From: Roseivivax sp. GX 12232 | GTDB lineage: Bacteria > Pseudomonadota > Alphaproteobacteria > Rhodobacterales > Rhodobacteraceae | DNA: 64,000 nucleotides | Assembly: GCF_021272185.1 (NCBI RefSeq) | Contig: NZ_JAJSEC010000004.1 | Location: 186,001-250,000, forward strand | Direction of reading: 5' to 3' | Part shown: piece by piece, positions 20,184-30,322 of the stretch | Layout: each line of letters opens with the position of its first letter | Numbering within the stretch: the stretch's first letter is position 1 | Position numbers and translations under genes: made by a program | The notes under the pieces: model-generated | Databases searched by the model: none | Told to the model about the DNA's origin: nothing | The model's input: the letters and a program-made list of their open reading frames with translations, nothing else

Positions 20184-21146
20184 ATGACCCGCTGGGGCGT
20201 CGCCGCCACGGTCGCCGAGCCGCCCGCGCTCCTGGCCGGTTTCGTGGCGCATTACCTCTCGCTCGGCGCGAGCTCCGTGCGGCTCTACCTCGACCGCCCC
20301 GCGCCCGAGGCCGAGGCGCTCCTGTCCGACCTTCCGGGCGTCGAGCTGATCCGCGCGGACGCGGAGTTCTATCTCCGCACCCTCGGACGCCGGCGGCGGC
20401 CCGACCACCTCAACCGGCGGCAGCGGATGAACATCGACCACGCCTATGCCACGCTGCCGGTCGACTGGCTCCTGCACGTCGATGCCGATGAGTTCCTGGC
20501 CGCGCCGGAGTTCGCCGCGCGGCTCGCCGCCCAGCCGCCCGAGGTCGACAGCCTGCGCATCGCCAACGGCGAACGCGCCTGGCTCGCGGGACCGCCGCCG
20601 CGCACCATCTTCGAGGGCGTGTTGCGCTGGCAGGTGCCGGGACCGCGGCCCGCCGTCCGGGCGCGGCTCGGCCCCGAGGTCATGCGCTTCACCGACCGGG
20701 GGTTCTGCGGCCATGCGCTGGGCAAGAGCGTGACGCGCACCGGGCGCGGGCTGCGGCTCGGGCTGCACGCGCCGCGCCGCGAGCCCGTGGCGCGGATCAC
20801 GGAGATGTCTGACGCGCGGATCGTGCATTTCGACGGGCTCACCCGGGCGCATTGGAGCGCCAAGCTGATGCGCTACGCGGAGCAGGGGCTCTATGACGCT
20901 GCGCGCCCGGCGCAGCGGTTCCGCGCGGCGCAGATCGCCCATGTGACCGAGGCGGGCGGGCGTGCCGCGGCGGGGGCACTGCACGACCGGCTGCGGGTCC
21001 TGGGCGCGGCGGAGGCCGAGGCTCTGCGGTCCGAAGGTCTGCTCGAACCCATGCCCTGCGACCCGGCAGGCGCCGCGCGGGCGCTGTTCGGAGAGGGCTT
21101 CGATCTGTCGCCCGAGGGCTTCGACCGGGCGCTGGGGCTCGCCTGA
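20184..21146 (+). CDS. Glycosyltransferase family 2-like protein
   Basis: This 320-residue protein has an N-terminal Rossmann-like segment (VAHYLSLGASSVRLYLD) and a central WLLHVDADEFL, a DxD-type metal/nucleotide-sugar motif also found in the GT2/GT92-like group. Upstream, RRQRMNIDHAYATL fits the same family. The C-terminal third has a conserved-looking SDARIVHFDGLTRAHWSAKL. It would transfer a sugar to an unknown acceptor, probably for surface polysaccharide. It is oriented against the surrounding minus-strand TCA genes and converges on mdh. The start follows a GGAG seven bases upstream. Confidence 0.72.
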   Translation: MTRWGVAATVAEPPALLAGFVAHYLSLGASSVRLYLDRPAPEAEALLSDLPGVELIRADAEFYLRTLGRRRRPDHLNRRQRMNIDHAYATLPVDWLLHVDADEFLAAPEFAARLAAQPPEVDSLRIANGERAWLAGPPPRTIFEGVLRWQVPGPRPAVRARLGPEVMRFTDRGFCGHALGKSVTRTGRGLRLGLHAPRREPVARITEMSDARIVHFDGLTRAHWSAKLMRYAEQGLYDAARPAQRFRAAQIAHVTEAGGRAAAGALHDRLRVLGAAEAEALRSEGLLEPMPCDPAGAARALFGEGFDLSPEGFDRALGLA

Positions 21147-21220
21147 CGGAAGGCGCGTCGGGACGCCCCGTCGCCCAAGAGAACCGGACGCCCATCGCAA
21201 AAAAAGAAAACCAACCGCCC

Positions 21221-21250
21221 AAAAGAAAAGGGGCCGCCCGCGGCAGCCCC
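21221..21250 (-). terminator. Rho-independent terminator of mdh
   Basis: On the minus strand GGGGCTGCC and GGCGGCCCC form a stem with a 3-base loop, followed by TTTTCTTTT. It sits 28 bp after the mdh stop, between the convergent ends of mdh and the glycosyltransferase gene. Confidence 0.85.
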
Positions 21251-21277
21251 TTCTCCGAAGTCTCTAAGCCAGATCGC

Positions 21278-22372
<1,095 letters not shown>

Positions 22373-22414
22373 CTAACACTGGCCCGACGCTGTTGATTTC
22401 AGGACCGTTTTCAC

Positions 22415-23167
22415 ATGGAGATTCTAAGCTGGCCGGTCTTTGCCCTGGCCGTGCCCGCGGTGATCTTCGCGGGCATCTCGAAGGGCGGATTCGGCTCCGG
22501 GGCGGCCTTTGCCTCGGCCTCGATTCTGGCGCTGGTACTCGAACCCGGCGCGGCGCTGGGGCTGATGCTGCCGCTTCTGATGGTGATCGACGTGGTCAGC
22601 CTGCCGGCCTACTGGCGGCGCTGGAGCTGGCCCGAATCGCGGCTCCTGATCTACGCGGGACTGCCCGGCGTGGGGCTCGGGGCGCTGTTCTACCAATGGA
22701 CCAGCGCCGATGCGATCCGGCTGGTGATCGGGCTGGTCTGCCTGCTCTTCATCGGCTGGGCCTGGGCGCAGAAGTCCGGGCTGGTGCGGATCGAGCGCGC
22801 CATGGGGCGCCGCGCGGGCGTGCTGGCGGGGGTGACGCTGGGCTTCACCTCCTTCGTGAGCCATGCCGGCGGGCCGGCGGCGGCGGTCTACCTGCTGGGC
22901 CGGAAGCTCGACAAGACGGCCTTCCAGGCCTCCACCGTGCTGGTCTTCTGGGCGATCAACCTCTCCAAGGTCGGGATCTACGGGGCGATGGGCATCTTCA
23001 GCCGCGAGACGCTGCTGCTCGGGCTGGCGCTGGTGCCCGCAGCGCTATTGGGCACCTGGCTCGGCATCCGCGCGCATCGGCTGGTGCCCGAGCGGGTCTT
23101 CTTCGGGGTGACGTATGTCCTGCTGGCGGTGACCGGGAGCAAGCTGATCTTCGACGCGCTGACGTGA
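22415..23167 (+). CDS. TSUP-family membrane transporter (TauE/SafE-like)
   Basis: This 250-residue inner-membrane protein has about eight hydrophobic segments in two similar halves, the TSUP layout. The N-terminal half contains VIFAGISKGGFGSGAAF, close to the family's conserved glycine-rich start; the second half has FTSFVSHAGGPAAAVYLL, matching its HxGGP signature. Family members export sulfite or sulfoacetate or take up related organosulfur or other anions. The substrate here is unknown. It is divergent from mdh and not obviously part of the downstream mcl2 operon. Confidence 0.9.
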   Translation: MEILSWPVFALAVPAVIFAGISKGGFGSGAAFASASILALVLEPGAALGLMLPLLMVIDVVSLPAYWRRWSWPESRLLIYAGLPGVGLGALFYQWTSADAIRLVIGLVCLLFIGWAWAQKSGLVRIERAMGRRAGVLAGVTLGFTSFVSHAGGPAAAVYLLGRKLDKTAFQASTVLVFWAINLSKVGIYGAMGIFSRETLLLGLALVPAALLGTWLGIRAHRLVPERVFFGVTYVLLAVTGSKLIFDALT

Positions 23168-23563
23168 GGGGTGTGGAGCCGCGCAGCGCCGGGCCGGGGC
23201 GCGGCGATCCGACGGTCGGGCGGCGGCGCTTTATAGCAGCTATGTTTGGAAGAGGGTCTGGCGGCGTGCCTCGCTCCACCAAATCGCCGTGCCGTCCGGC
23301 CGGCCCGGCGATGCGCGGCGGCCTGCGGCCGGCTATTCCGCGCGGGAAGGGGGGCGGGCTTGGGTGGTTGAGGTGAGAAGTGGGCCGCATCACGCCTTTC
23401 AATGACGTGCCGTCTGCTCCGCAAAAAGCGCGCCCTTCACCGCCCCCAACCGACCACCCCCGCCCACCTCTCTGCACCGCGGCAATTTCTCCTTGAATGT
23501 TTCGTCAAAAACTGGCTGTCTCCGCGCAACATTATTTCGCGCGCAATCCAGAGAGGCCCCGCC
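23168..23563. other. Gene-free gap upstream of mcl2
   Basis: This 396-bp gap has no credible gene. Its last 80 bp become less GC-rich and carry the direct repeats CGCGCAA at 23523-23529 and 23540-23546 (17 bp apart) just before mcl2, which could be a promoter or operator region. There is no GTGATCAC pair here, unlike sucC and sdhC. Confidence 0.5.
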
Positions 23564-24415
23564 ATGATGACCCGTCCGCTTCGATCGGTGCTGTATATTC
23601 CCGGCTCCAAACCCCGGGCGATCGAGAAGGCGCGGGGCCTCGCGGTGGATGCGATCATCTTCGACCTCGAGGACGCGGTCTCGCCCGAGGAGAAGGCTGC
23701 CGCCCGCGCGACGCTCGCCGAGGAGCTGGAGAAAGGCGGCTTTGGCCTGCGCCTGAAGCTCGTGCGGATCAACGGGCTCGAGACCGACTGGGGCGCAGAC
23801 GACGCCCGCGCGGCTGCCGGGATGCAGGCCGACGCGGTGCTCCTGCCCAAGGTCGAAAGCACGGCCCAGCTCGATGCGCTGGCGCGGATCACCGGCGAGG
23901 CGCGGCTCTGGGCGATGATGGAGACCCCGCGCGGCATCCTGAACGCCGGCGAGATCGCGGCCCATCCGCTGATGGACGGCTTCGTCATGGGCACCAACGA
24001 CCTGGTGAAGGAGTTGGGTGCCCGGGCCACGCCCGACCGGCTCGCCATGCTGCCGGCGCTGGGCCAGTGCCTGCTCGCCGCCCGTGCCTATGGCATCGCG
24101 GCGGTCGATGGTGTCTACAACGCCTTCAAGGACACCGAAGGGCTCGCGGCCGAATGCCGCCAGGGCCGCGACATGGGCTTCGACGGCAAGACGCTGATCC
24201 ATCCCGCCCAGGTCGAGACCGCCAATGCCGCCTTTGGACCTTCGGAAGATGACCTCGACCTCGCCCGCCGCCAGATCGCCGCCTATGAGGCCGCCAAGGC
24301 CGAAGGGCAGGGGGTCGCGGTGGTCGACGGCAAGATCGTGGAGAATCTGCACGTAGACACGGCCCGCAAACTCTTGGCACAAGCAGAGGCAATCGACGCC
24401 ATCGAAAAAGGGTGA
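23564..24415 (+). CDS. mcl2: (3S)-malyl-CoA thioesterase-like CitE/HpcH-family protein
   Basis: This 283-residue TIM-barrel protein has family motifs: SVLYIPGSKPRAIEKA at the N-terminus, IIFDLEDAVSPEEK with magnesium-binding acidic residues, VRINGLETDWGADD, LLPKVES, MMETPRGILNA and GTNDLVKEL. In Rhodobacter sphaeroides the paralogue Mcl2 hydrolyses (3S)-malyl-CoA to malate and CoA, working with Mcl1 in the ethylmalonyl-CoA pathway, and lies in a similar mdh/mch/sdh neighbourhood. That context and the short length favour Mcl2 over the longer lyase Mcl1. A citrate-lyase-beta-like lyase is the alternative. The downstream gene starts five bases later. Confidence 0.85.
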   Translation: MMTRPLRSVLYIPGSKPRAIEKARGLAVDAIIFDLEDAVSPEEKAAARATLAEELEKGGFGLRLKLVRINGLETDWGADDARAAAGMQADAVLLPKVESTAQLDALARITGEARLWAMMETPRGILNAGEIAAHPLMDGFVMGTNDLVKELGARATPDRLAMLPALGQCLLAARAYGIAAVDGVYNAFKDTEGLAAECRQGRDMGFDGKTLIHPAQVETANAAFGPSEDDLDLARRQIAAYEAAKAEGQGVAVVDGKIVENLHVDTARKLLAQAEAIDAIEKG

Positions 24416-24420
24416 TCCCC

Positions 24421-24966
24421 ATGGTTCTGCTTGTCCTCGGCATCCTCCTCTGGAGCGCGGCCCATCTGTTCAAACGCGCCGCGCCCACGGCCTTCGAAGG
24501 GCTGGGCGGCGCCGGCAAGGGGCTGGTCGCCGCGGGCGTCTTCGCGGGGCTCGCGCTGATCGTCCTGGGCTACCGGGGCGCGGCCTTCATCCCGGTCTGG
24601 AGCCCGCCGGCCTTCATGGTCCACATCAACAACCTGCTGATGCTGGGGGCGGTCTTCCTCTTCGGGATGAGCGCCACCAAGGGCCGGCTGCGCGGCAAGA
24701 TGCGGCATCCGCAGCTCACCGCCGTGAAGGTCTGGGCAGTGGCGCATCTGCTGGTCAACGGCGACCTGGCCTCGATCCTGCTCTTCGGCTCGATGCTGGC
24801 CTGGGCCGTGGCCGAGGTCGTGGTGATCAACCGCAGCACCACCTGGGACCGCCCCGAACCGGGCCCCGCCAAGAAGGACGTCACCCTGGTGATCGTGACG
24901 CTCGTGGTCTTCACGGTGATCACCGGCGTGCACGCCTGGCTGGGCGTCTGGCCCTTCCCCTCCTGA
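24421..24966 (+). CDS. NnrU-like membrane protein
   Basis: This 181-residue protein has about five membrane segments. The N-terminal LLVLGILLWSAAHLFKR and the central KMRHPQLTAVKVWAVAHLL followed by NGDLASILLFGSMLAWAV match the NnrU family, named from a denitrification gene of Rhodobacter; the conserved histidines lie in those segments. Function is not established. ATG at 24421 is preferred; a GTG nine bases upstream that overlaps the mcl2 stop is the alternative. The gene sits between mcl2 and mch and is probably co-transcribed with them. Confidence 0.85.
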   Translation: MVLLVLGILLWSAAHLFKRAAPTAFEGLGGAGKGLVAAGVFAGLALIVLGYRGAAFIPVWSPPAFMVHINNLLMLGAVFLFGMSATKGRLRGKMRHPQLTAVKVWAVAHLLVNGDLASILLFGSMLAWAVAEVVVINRSTTWDRPEPGPAKKDVTLVIVTLVVFTVITGVHAWLGVWPFPS

Positions 24967-24985
24967 CAATCTCCGAGGTGAGACC

Positions 24986-25189
24986 ATGAAACTCTACCGC
25001 TTCCTCAGCGAGGACGACACCTCCGCCTTCTGCCACAAGGTCTCCGAGGCCCTGTCCAAGGGCTGGGAGCTTTACGGCGATCCGACCTATGCCTTCGACG
25101 CGGCCAACGGCGTGATGCGCTGCGGCCAGGCGGTGGTGAAGGAGGCGCCGGGCGACTACCACCCCGAGATGAAGCTGGGCGCGCAATGA
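24986..25189 (+). CDS. DUF1737-domain small protein
   Basis: This 67-residue soluble protein matches the DUF1737 pattern: MKLYRFLSEDDTSAFCHKV, then SKGWELYGDPTYAFD and a terminal GQAVVKE segment. No function is known. It overlaps mch by four bases (ATGA) and has GAGGTGAG upstream, so it is translated as part of the mcl2-nnrU-like-orf-mch operon. Confidence 0.88.
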   Translation: MKLYRFLSEDDTSAFCHKVSEALSKGWELYGDPTYAFDAANGVMRCGQAVVKEAPGDYHPEMKLGAQ

Positions 25190-26229
25190 GCGAGCCCAAG
25201 AGCAAGACCAACGCGGGCCGCTTCTTCGAGGATTACCGCGTCGGCCAGGTGATCGACCACGCGGTGCCGCGCACCGTCGGCGCGGGCGAGCGGGCGCTTT
25301 ATCACGCGCTTTATCCCGACCGGCACGCGCTCTGCTCCTCGGATGCCTTCGCCCGCGCCTCGGGGCTGGCGCAAAGCCCGATCGACCCGCTGGTCGCCTT
25401 CCACGTGGTCTTCGGCAAGACCGTGCCGGACATCTCGCTGAACGCCCGGGCCAACCTGGGCTACGCCGAGGGGCGCTGGCACCAGCCGGTCTTCGAGGGC
25501 GACACCCTGCGCGCCCGCTCCGAGGTGATCGGGCTGAAGGAGAACTCCAACGGCCGCACCGGCATCGTCTGGGTCCGCAGCGAAGGGCTGAACCAGGACG
25601 GCGCGCGAGTGATGAGCTACGTCCGCTGGGTCATGGTGAACAAGCGCGACCCCGTCGCGCCCGCGCCCGAGCCGCATGTGCCCGAGCTGGCGCCCGCGCT
25701 CTCGGCCGCTGACCTCGCGGTGCCGCCGGGGCTCGATTTCACCGGCTACGACTTTTCGCTGGCCGGAGAGCCGCACCGGCTGGGCGACTACCGCCCCGGC
25801 GAGGTGATCGACCATGTCGACGGCGTCACCGTCGAGGAGGCCGAGCACATGATCGCCACCCGGCTCTGGCAGAACACCGCCAAGGTGCATTTCGACGCCA
25901 CCCAGCGCGAGGACGGCAAGCGGCTGATCTACGGCGGGCATGTGATCTCCATGGCGCGGGCGCTCTCCTTCAACGGGCTCGCCAATGCGCAGCTCGTCGC
26001 GGGGCTGAACGCGGGCAGCCATGCCAACCCCTGTTTCGCCGGCGACACGCTGCGCGCCTGGTCCGAGGTGCTGGACACCGCCGAGACCGAAGCGCCGGGC
26101 GTCGGCGCGATCCGGCTGCGGCTTGTGGCGACCAAGGAAGCGGCGCCGGGCGACCTCAAGGATGCCTCGGGGCGCTACCTGCCGGGGGTGCTTCTCGACC
26201 TCGATTACTGGGCGCTGATGCCGGTCTGA
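25186..26229 (+). CDS. mch: Mesaconyl-CoA hydratase (beta-methylmalyl-CoA dehydratase)
   Basis: Mch hydrates mesaconyl-C1-CoA to beta-methylmalyl-CoA in the ethylmalonyl-CoA pathway. The 347-residue protein has two hot-dog/MaoC-like halves: the first has GRFFEDYRVGQVIDHAVPR and SDAFARASGLAQSPIDPL, the second DYRPGEVIDHVDGVTVEEAE and YGGHVISMARALSFNGL with the conserved histidine. Size, duplicated architecture and position between mcl2 and sdhC agree with the Rhodobacter enzyme. A generic MaoC hydratase is a less likely alternative. Confidence 0.93.
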   Translation: MSEPKSKTNAGRFFEDYRVGQVIDHAVPRTVGAGERALYHALYPDRHALCSSDAFARASGLAQSPIDPLVAFHVVFGKTVPDISLNARANLGYAEGRWHQPVFEGDTLRARSEVIGLKENSNGRTGIVWVRSEGLNQDGARVMSYVRWVMVNKRDPVAPAPEPHVPELAPALSAADLAVPPGLDFTGYDFSLAGEPHRLGDYRPGEVIDHVDGVTVEEAEHMIATRLWQNTAKVHFDATQREDGKRLIYGGHVISMARALSFNGLANAQLVAGLNAGSHANPCFAGDTLRAWSEVLDTAETEAPGVGAIRLRLVATKEAAPGDLKDASGRYLPGVLLDLDYWALMPV

Positions 26230-26324
26230 GACCGGGCCCGGAAGCCCCCGCGCGCCCCCGTCCGAGGGGGCGCGGACTGTTAACGCCAACGGATTCGCGG
26301 GGATTTCCGTCAGGGGCGTTTTCT

Positions 26325-26353
26325 GTGATCACACGTATCGGCCTTGTGATCAC
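26325..26353. promoter_or_regulatory. Paired GTGATCAC operators upstream of sdhC
   Basis: GTGATCAC occurs at 26325-26332 and 26346-26353, each with a preceding T, centres 21 bp apart. The pair lies 117-145 bp before the sdhC start. Spacing, core and distance match the pair before sucC, which strongly suggests one shared DNA-binding protein. Confidence 0.65.
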
Positions 26354-26411
26354 TAAGCCGGAAACCCGGCCTGAAACCGCGTCAAACCGGCTCAATTTTC
26401 CCGATGAGCGC

Positions 26412-26439
26412 GTGACAGCGCGGCAATTTCGATTAGAAC
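26412..26439 (+). promoter_or_regulatory. Candidate sdhC promoter
   Basis: GTGACA (26412-26417) and TAGAAC (26434-26439) are separated by 16 bp, about 30 bp before the sdhC start. The paired palindromes lie 59 bp upstream of the -35, a position suited to either an activator or a looping repressor. Confidence 0.4.
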
Positions 26440-26469
26440 CCCGAGCAAGGGAACCGAAAGGACTAGTCC

Positions 26470-26853
26470 ATGGCCGACGTGAATCGGGGCAACCGGCCCC
26501 TCTCGCCGCATCTGCAGGTCTACCGCCCGCAGCTCACCTCCGTCACCTCGATCCTGACCCGCATCACCGGCAATGCGCTGATCGTCGCGATCCTGATGAT
26601 CGTCTGGTGGTTCATCGCCGCCGCCTCGGGCCCCGAGGCCTTTGCAACGGCCGACGGTTTCGTGACCAGCTGGTTCGGTGACCTGGTGATGTTCCTGTCG
26701 CTCTGGGCGCTTTGGTATCACTTCCTCGCCGGGATCCGGCACCTGGTCTGGGACAGCGCGCGGATGCTCGAGCTGGAGACCGCCGAGAAGCTGGGCTGGG
26801 CCGTCGTCGGCGGATCGGTCGTGCTGACCGTCCTGACCGCCCTGATCGTCTGA
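26470..26853 (+). CDS. sdhC: Succinate dehydrogenase cytochrome b556 subunit
   Basis: SdhC is one of two membrane anchors of complex II and helps bind heme b and ubiquinone. The 127-residue protein has three membrane helices. RPLSPHLQVYRPQLTSVTS at the N-terminus and ILTRITGNAL correspond to the quinone-site motif with its serine and arginine; the usual histidine before that arginine is a threonine. The heme-ligand histidine lies in FLAGIRHLVWD. It is the first gene of sdhCDA, with a clear AAAGGACT region before ATG. Confidence 0.96.
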   Translation: MADVNRGNRPLSPHLQVYRPQLTSVTSILTRITGNALIVAILMIVWWFIAAASGPEAFATADGFVTSWFGDLVMFLSLWALWYHFLAGIRHLVWDSARMLELETAEKLGWAVVGGSVVLTVLTALIV

Positions 26854-26867
26854 AGGAGGCGCGAGAC

Positions 26868-27239
26868 ATGGCTTATATGACCGACCGCAAGCGCGCCGAG
26901 AACTGGGGCAGCGCGAAATCCGGCACCGCGCATTTCTGGCGCATGAAGGTGCAATCCGTGGGTCTGCTGATCCTGGTGCCGCTGTTCGTCTTCACCTTCG
27001 GCCCGACGCTCGGCGGCAGCTACGAAGAGGTGACGGCCTATTTCGCCCGGCCCTTCCCGGCGATCGTGGCTGCGTTGACGATCCTCGTCACCTGCCTGCA
27101 CTTCAAGGACGGCTTCCAGACCCTGGTCGAGGACTACGTCCACGGGATCTGGGAGAAGGTCCTGATCCTCGGCATGACCTGCCTGATGTATGCGCTCGCC
27201 GCGACCGGCCTCTTCGCCGTCGCGCGCCTGGCGCTCTGA
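26868..27239 (+). CDS. sdhD: Succinate dehydrogenase membrane anchor subunit
   Basis: SdhD is the second membrane anchor of complex II. The 123-residue protein begins [20 protein letters not shown], then [15 protein letters not shown]. Three membrane helices follow. [18 protein letters not shown] carries the histidine expected near heme b and the conserved EDYVH. ATG at 26868 follows GAAGGAGG. It lies 14 bases after sdhC. Confidence 0.95.
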   Translation: MAYMTDRKRAENWGSAKSGTAHFWRMKVQSVGLLILVPLFVFTFGPTLGGSYEEVTAYFARPFPAIVAALTILVTCLHFKDGFQTLVEDYVHGIWEKVLILGMTCLMYALAATGLFAVARLAL

Positions 27240-27261
27240 ATTCGCGGAGTTTCACAGAGAC

Positions 27262-29067
27262 ATGGCTGAATACGAATACGAGACGCATGATTATGACGTC
27301 GTGGTCGTGGGCGCCGGGGGCTCGGGCCTCCGGGCGACCCTGGGCATGGCCGAACAGGGCCTGAAGACCGCCTGCGTCACCAAGGTCTTCCCGACCCGCT
27401 CGCACACGGTGGCGGCGCAGGGCGGCATCGCCGCCTCGCTGTCGAACATGGGCCCCGACCACTGGCAGTGGCACATGTATGACACGGTGAAGGGCTCGGA
27501 CTGGCTGGGCGACACCGACGCGATGGAATACCTCGCGCGGAACGCCCCGGCGGCGGTCTACGAGCTCGAGCACTACGGCGTGCCCTTCTCGCGCACCGAG
27601 GAAGGCAAGATCTACCAGCGCCCCTTCGGCGGCCATACCACCGAGTTCGGCGAAGGCCCCCCGGTGCAGCGCACCTGCGCCGCCGCCGACCGCACCGGCC
27701 ACGCGATCCTGCACACGCTTTACGGCCAGTCGCTGAAGAACAACGCCGAGTTCTACATCGAGTATTTCGCCATCGACCTTCTGATGGACGATGACGGCAC
27801 CTGCACCGGCGTGGTCTGCTGGAAGCTCGACGACGGCACCATCCACGTCTTCAACGCCAAGATGGTCGTGCTGGCGACCGGCGGCTACGGCCGCGCCTAT
27901 TTCTCGGCGACCTCGGCGCATACCTGCACCGGCGACGGCGGCGGCATGGTGGCCCGCGCGGGCCTGCCGCTCCAGGACATGGAGTTCGTGCAGTTCCACC
28001 CCACCGGCATCTACGGTGCGGGCTGCCTCATCACCGAGGGCGCCCGCGGCGAGGGCGGCTATCTCACCAACTCCGAAGGGGAGCGCTTCATGGAGCGCTA
28101 CGCCCCCAACTACAAGGACCTGGCGCCGCGCGACTACGTCTCGCGCTGCATGACCATGGAGATCCGCGAAGGCCGGGGCGTCGGCAAGAACGGCGACCAC
28201 ATCCACCTCAACCTCTCGCATCTGCCGAAGGAGGCGCTGCAGCTGCGCCTGCCCGGCATCTCCGAGAGCGCCCGGATCTTCGCCGGCGTCGATGTCACCA
28301 AGGAGCCGATCCCGGTCATCCCGACGGTGCATTACAACATGGGCGGCATCCCGACGAACTACTGGGGCGAGGTGCTGAACCCGACCCAGGACGACCCCAA
28401 CAAGGTGGTCCCCGGCCTGATGGCCGTGGGCGAGGCGGGCTGCGCCTCGGTGCATGGCGCCAACCGCCTGGGTTCGAACTCGCTGATCGACCTGGTGGTC
28501 TTCGGCCGCGCCGCGGCGATCCGGGCGGGCGATGTCGTCGACCGCGCCGCCTCGCCCCGTGCGGTGAACAAGGGCCAGGTGGACAAGGCGCTCGACCGCT
28601 TCGACGGGCTGCGCCACGCCCAGGGCGCCACGCCCACCGCCGAGCTGCGCCTCGACATGCAGACCACCATGCAGGAGGACGCCGCCGTCTTCCGCACCGG
28701 CGAGACCATGGGCAATGGCGTCAAGCGCATGACCGAGATCGCCGGCCGCATGTCGGACATCCAGGTCACCGACCGCAGCCTGGTCTGGAACTCCGACCTG
28801 ATGGAGACGCTCGAGCTGACCAACCTCATGCCCAACGCCCTGGCGACCATCGTCTCGGCCGAGGCCCGGACCGAGAGCCGCGGCGCGCATGCCCATGAGG
28901 ACCACCCCGAACGTGACGACAGCACCTGGCGCGTGCACACGATCAGCCGCATCGCCGAGGCCAAGGTCGACCTCGAGTACCGCCCGGTGATCACCGACCC
29001 GCTGACCCAGGAACAGCAGGGCGGCATCGAGCTGCAGAAGATCGCGCCCAAGGCGCGGACCTTCTGA
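27262..29067 (+). CDS. sdhA: Succinate dehydrogenase flavoprotein subunit
   Basis: SdhA oxidises succinate to fumarate with covalent FAD. The 601-residue protein has the FAD-binding Rossmann motif [16 protein letters not shown], the flavinylated histidine in [11 protein letters not shown] (about H48), the substrate-site motif [14 protein letters not shown], and [13 protein letters not shown] with the catalytic arginine region; the C-terminal helical domain ends IAPKARTF. Its stop shares one base with the start of the lipoprotein gene. Unusually, sdhB does not follow directly. Confidence 0.98.
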   Translation: MAEYEYETHDYDVVVVGAGGSGLRATLGMAEQGLKTACVTKVFPTRSHTVAAQGGIAASLSNMGPDHWQWHMYDTVKGSDWLGDTDAMEYLARNAPAAVYELEHYGVPFSRTEEGKIYQRPFGGHTTEFGEGPPVQRTCAAADRTGHAILHTLYGQSLKNNAEFYIEYFAIDLLMDDDGTCTGVVCWKLDDGTIHVFNAKMVVLATGGYGRAYFSATSAHTCTGDGGGMVARAGLPLQDMEFVQFHPTGIYGAGCLITEGARGEGGYLTNSEGERFMERYAPNYKDLAPRDYVSRCMTMEIREGRGVGKNGDHIHLNLSHLPKEALQLRLPGISESARIFAGVDVTKEPIPVIPTVHYNMGGIPTNYWGEVLNPTQDDPNKVVPGLMAVGEAGCASVHGANRLGSNSLIDLVVFGRAAAIRAGDVVDRAASPRAVNKGQVDKALDRFDGLRHAQGATPTAELRLDMQTTMQEDAAVFRTGETMGNGVKRMTEIAGRMSDIQVTDRSLVWNSDLMETLELTNLMPNALATIVSAEARTESRGAHAHEDHPERDDSTWRVHTISRIAEAKVDLEYRPVITDPLTQEQQGGIELQKIAPKARTF

Positions 29068-29381
29068 TGCGTCTGGCGCTGCTTGCTCTCCTGGTGCCCC
29101 TGCTTTCGGCCTGCACGGTCGAGAGCCAGGACCAGCTCGCGCGGGCGGCGGCGAAATCCACGGTGAACCGGGTGGTGCTGGCGCGCTACCCGGAGCTGCC
29201 GCTGGAGCCCGCGATCAACTGCGTGATCGACAACGCCTCCTCCGAGCAGCTCCTCTCGCTCGCCGCCGACAGCGTGACCGGCCCGACCGAGAGCAGCGCC
29301 GAGGTGGTGACCGCCATCCTGCGCCGCCCGACGACCGTGCAATGCCTCGGCGCCGCCACCCTGGCCGGGCTCGGGGGGTGA
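29067..29381 (+). CDS. Small predicted lipoprotein in the sdh operon
   Basis: This 104-residue protein begins [20 protein letters not shown], a lipoprotein signal with lipobox LSAC and acylation at C16. The mature part is mostly helical and has two further cysteines (about C52 and C94) that could form a disulfide. I do not recognise a family. The ATG shares one base with the sdhA stop, so translation is coupled. A link to assembly or envelope quality control of complex II is only a guess. Confidence 0.8.
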   Translation: MRLALLALLVPLLSACTVESQDQLARAAAKSTVNRVVLARYPELPLEPAINCVIDNASSEQLLSLAADSVTGPTESSAEVVTAILRRPTTVQCLGAATLAGLGG

Positions 29382-29471
29382 GGTGATGACGGCCCGCGCA
29401 ACCCATCGGGATCTTTGCCGCTGCCCGGACCGCGCGTCCGGCGCGCCGGGGCGGGCTGCGGGAGGCCGGCC

Positions 29472-30317
29472 ATGAGTGCCGACCTGTCTCAGCTCGACGC
29501 GCGCCCCGTGGCCCCCGAGGGCCCCTTTGAGGGTGAGACGCCCTTCGCGGTGCTCACGCTGATGACCGATGCCGCGGCCTATGCCGAGATGGTCGAGAGC
29601 TTCCGTTCGCGGGGCTTCGATGCGGCGCGCTGCGCGTTCCTCTATGGCGACAACCGCGCGGGCAATGCCTTCGATGGCTACTCCGGGCTGACCCGGATGA
29701 TCGCCGCGGCGCGGGCGCGTTACGTGATCCTCGCGCATCAGGACGTGCGCGCCGAGTTCGACGATGCCGACACGCTCCTGGCCCGGCTCGAGGCGCTCGA
29801 GGCCGCGCATCCCGACTGGGCGGTCGCGGGCAACGCCGGGCGGCAGGGCGAGGACTATCACCTGCATATCTCGGACCCCGTCGGCGAGGATCGCCGCATG
29901 GGCCGCCTGCCGCATCCCGTCGAGGCGCTCGACGAGAACTTCCTGGTCCTCAAGCGCGAGAGCCTCGTCGCCCCCTCGGTGGATCTTCAGGGTTTCCACC
30001 TCTACGGTCTGGACCTGGTCCAGAACGCGCGGGCGCGGGGTTACGGCGCCTATGCCATCGACTTCCACCTCCGGCATCTCAGCCGGGGGACGATCGACCG
30101 CAGTTACCTGGCCGCGGTTGACGCATATGAACGCAAGCACGCGCGGCTGATGCGTCCGCGGATGCTGCGGTCCCTGAATTCGCCCGTCTACCTGACGCCG
30201 AACCGGGTCGGGCGGCTGCGCTGGCTGCGCACCATGCTTGGCCACCGCAAGCACCTTCGCTGGCAGCTCGAACAAAGCGCCGCCCAGACCACCCTCGAAG
30301 CGACACATCCGGAGTAA
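29472..30317 (+). CDS. Glycosyltransferase-like protein between sdhA and sdhB
   Basis: This 281-residue protein resembles the glycosyltransferase-like family with a HQDV motif: [18 protein letters not shown] (about 72-90), then [17 protein letters not shown] and [16 protein letters not shown], where the acidic DE pair is typical. The fold would be GT-A, but no donor or acceptor can be named. GGAGG precedes the ATG at 29472. It ends five bases before sdhB, so it is transcribed within the sdh operon despite having no known tie to succinate oxidation. Confidence 0.7.
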   Translation: MSADLSQLDARPVAPEGPFEGETPFAVLTLMTDAAAYAEMVESFRSRGFDAARCAFLYGDNRAGNAFDGYSGLTRMIAAARARYVILAHQDVRAEFDDADTLLARLEALEAAHPDWAVAGNAGRQGEDYHLHISDPVGEDRRMGRLPHPVEALDENFLVLKRESLVAPSVDLQGFHLYGLDLVQNARARGYGAYAIDFHLRHLSRGTIDRSYLAAVDAYERKHARLMRPRMLRSLNSPVYLTPNRVGRLRWLRTMLGHRKHLRWQLEQSAAQTTLEATHPE

Positions 30318-30322
30318 CAGAC

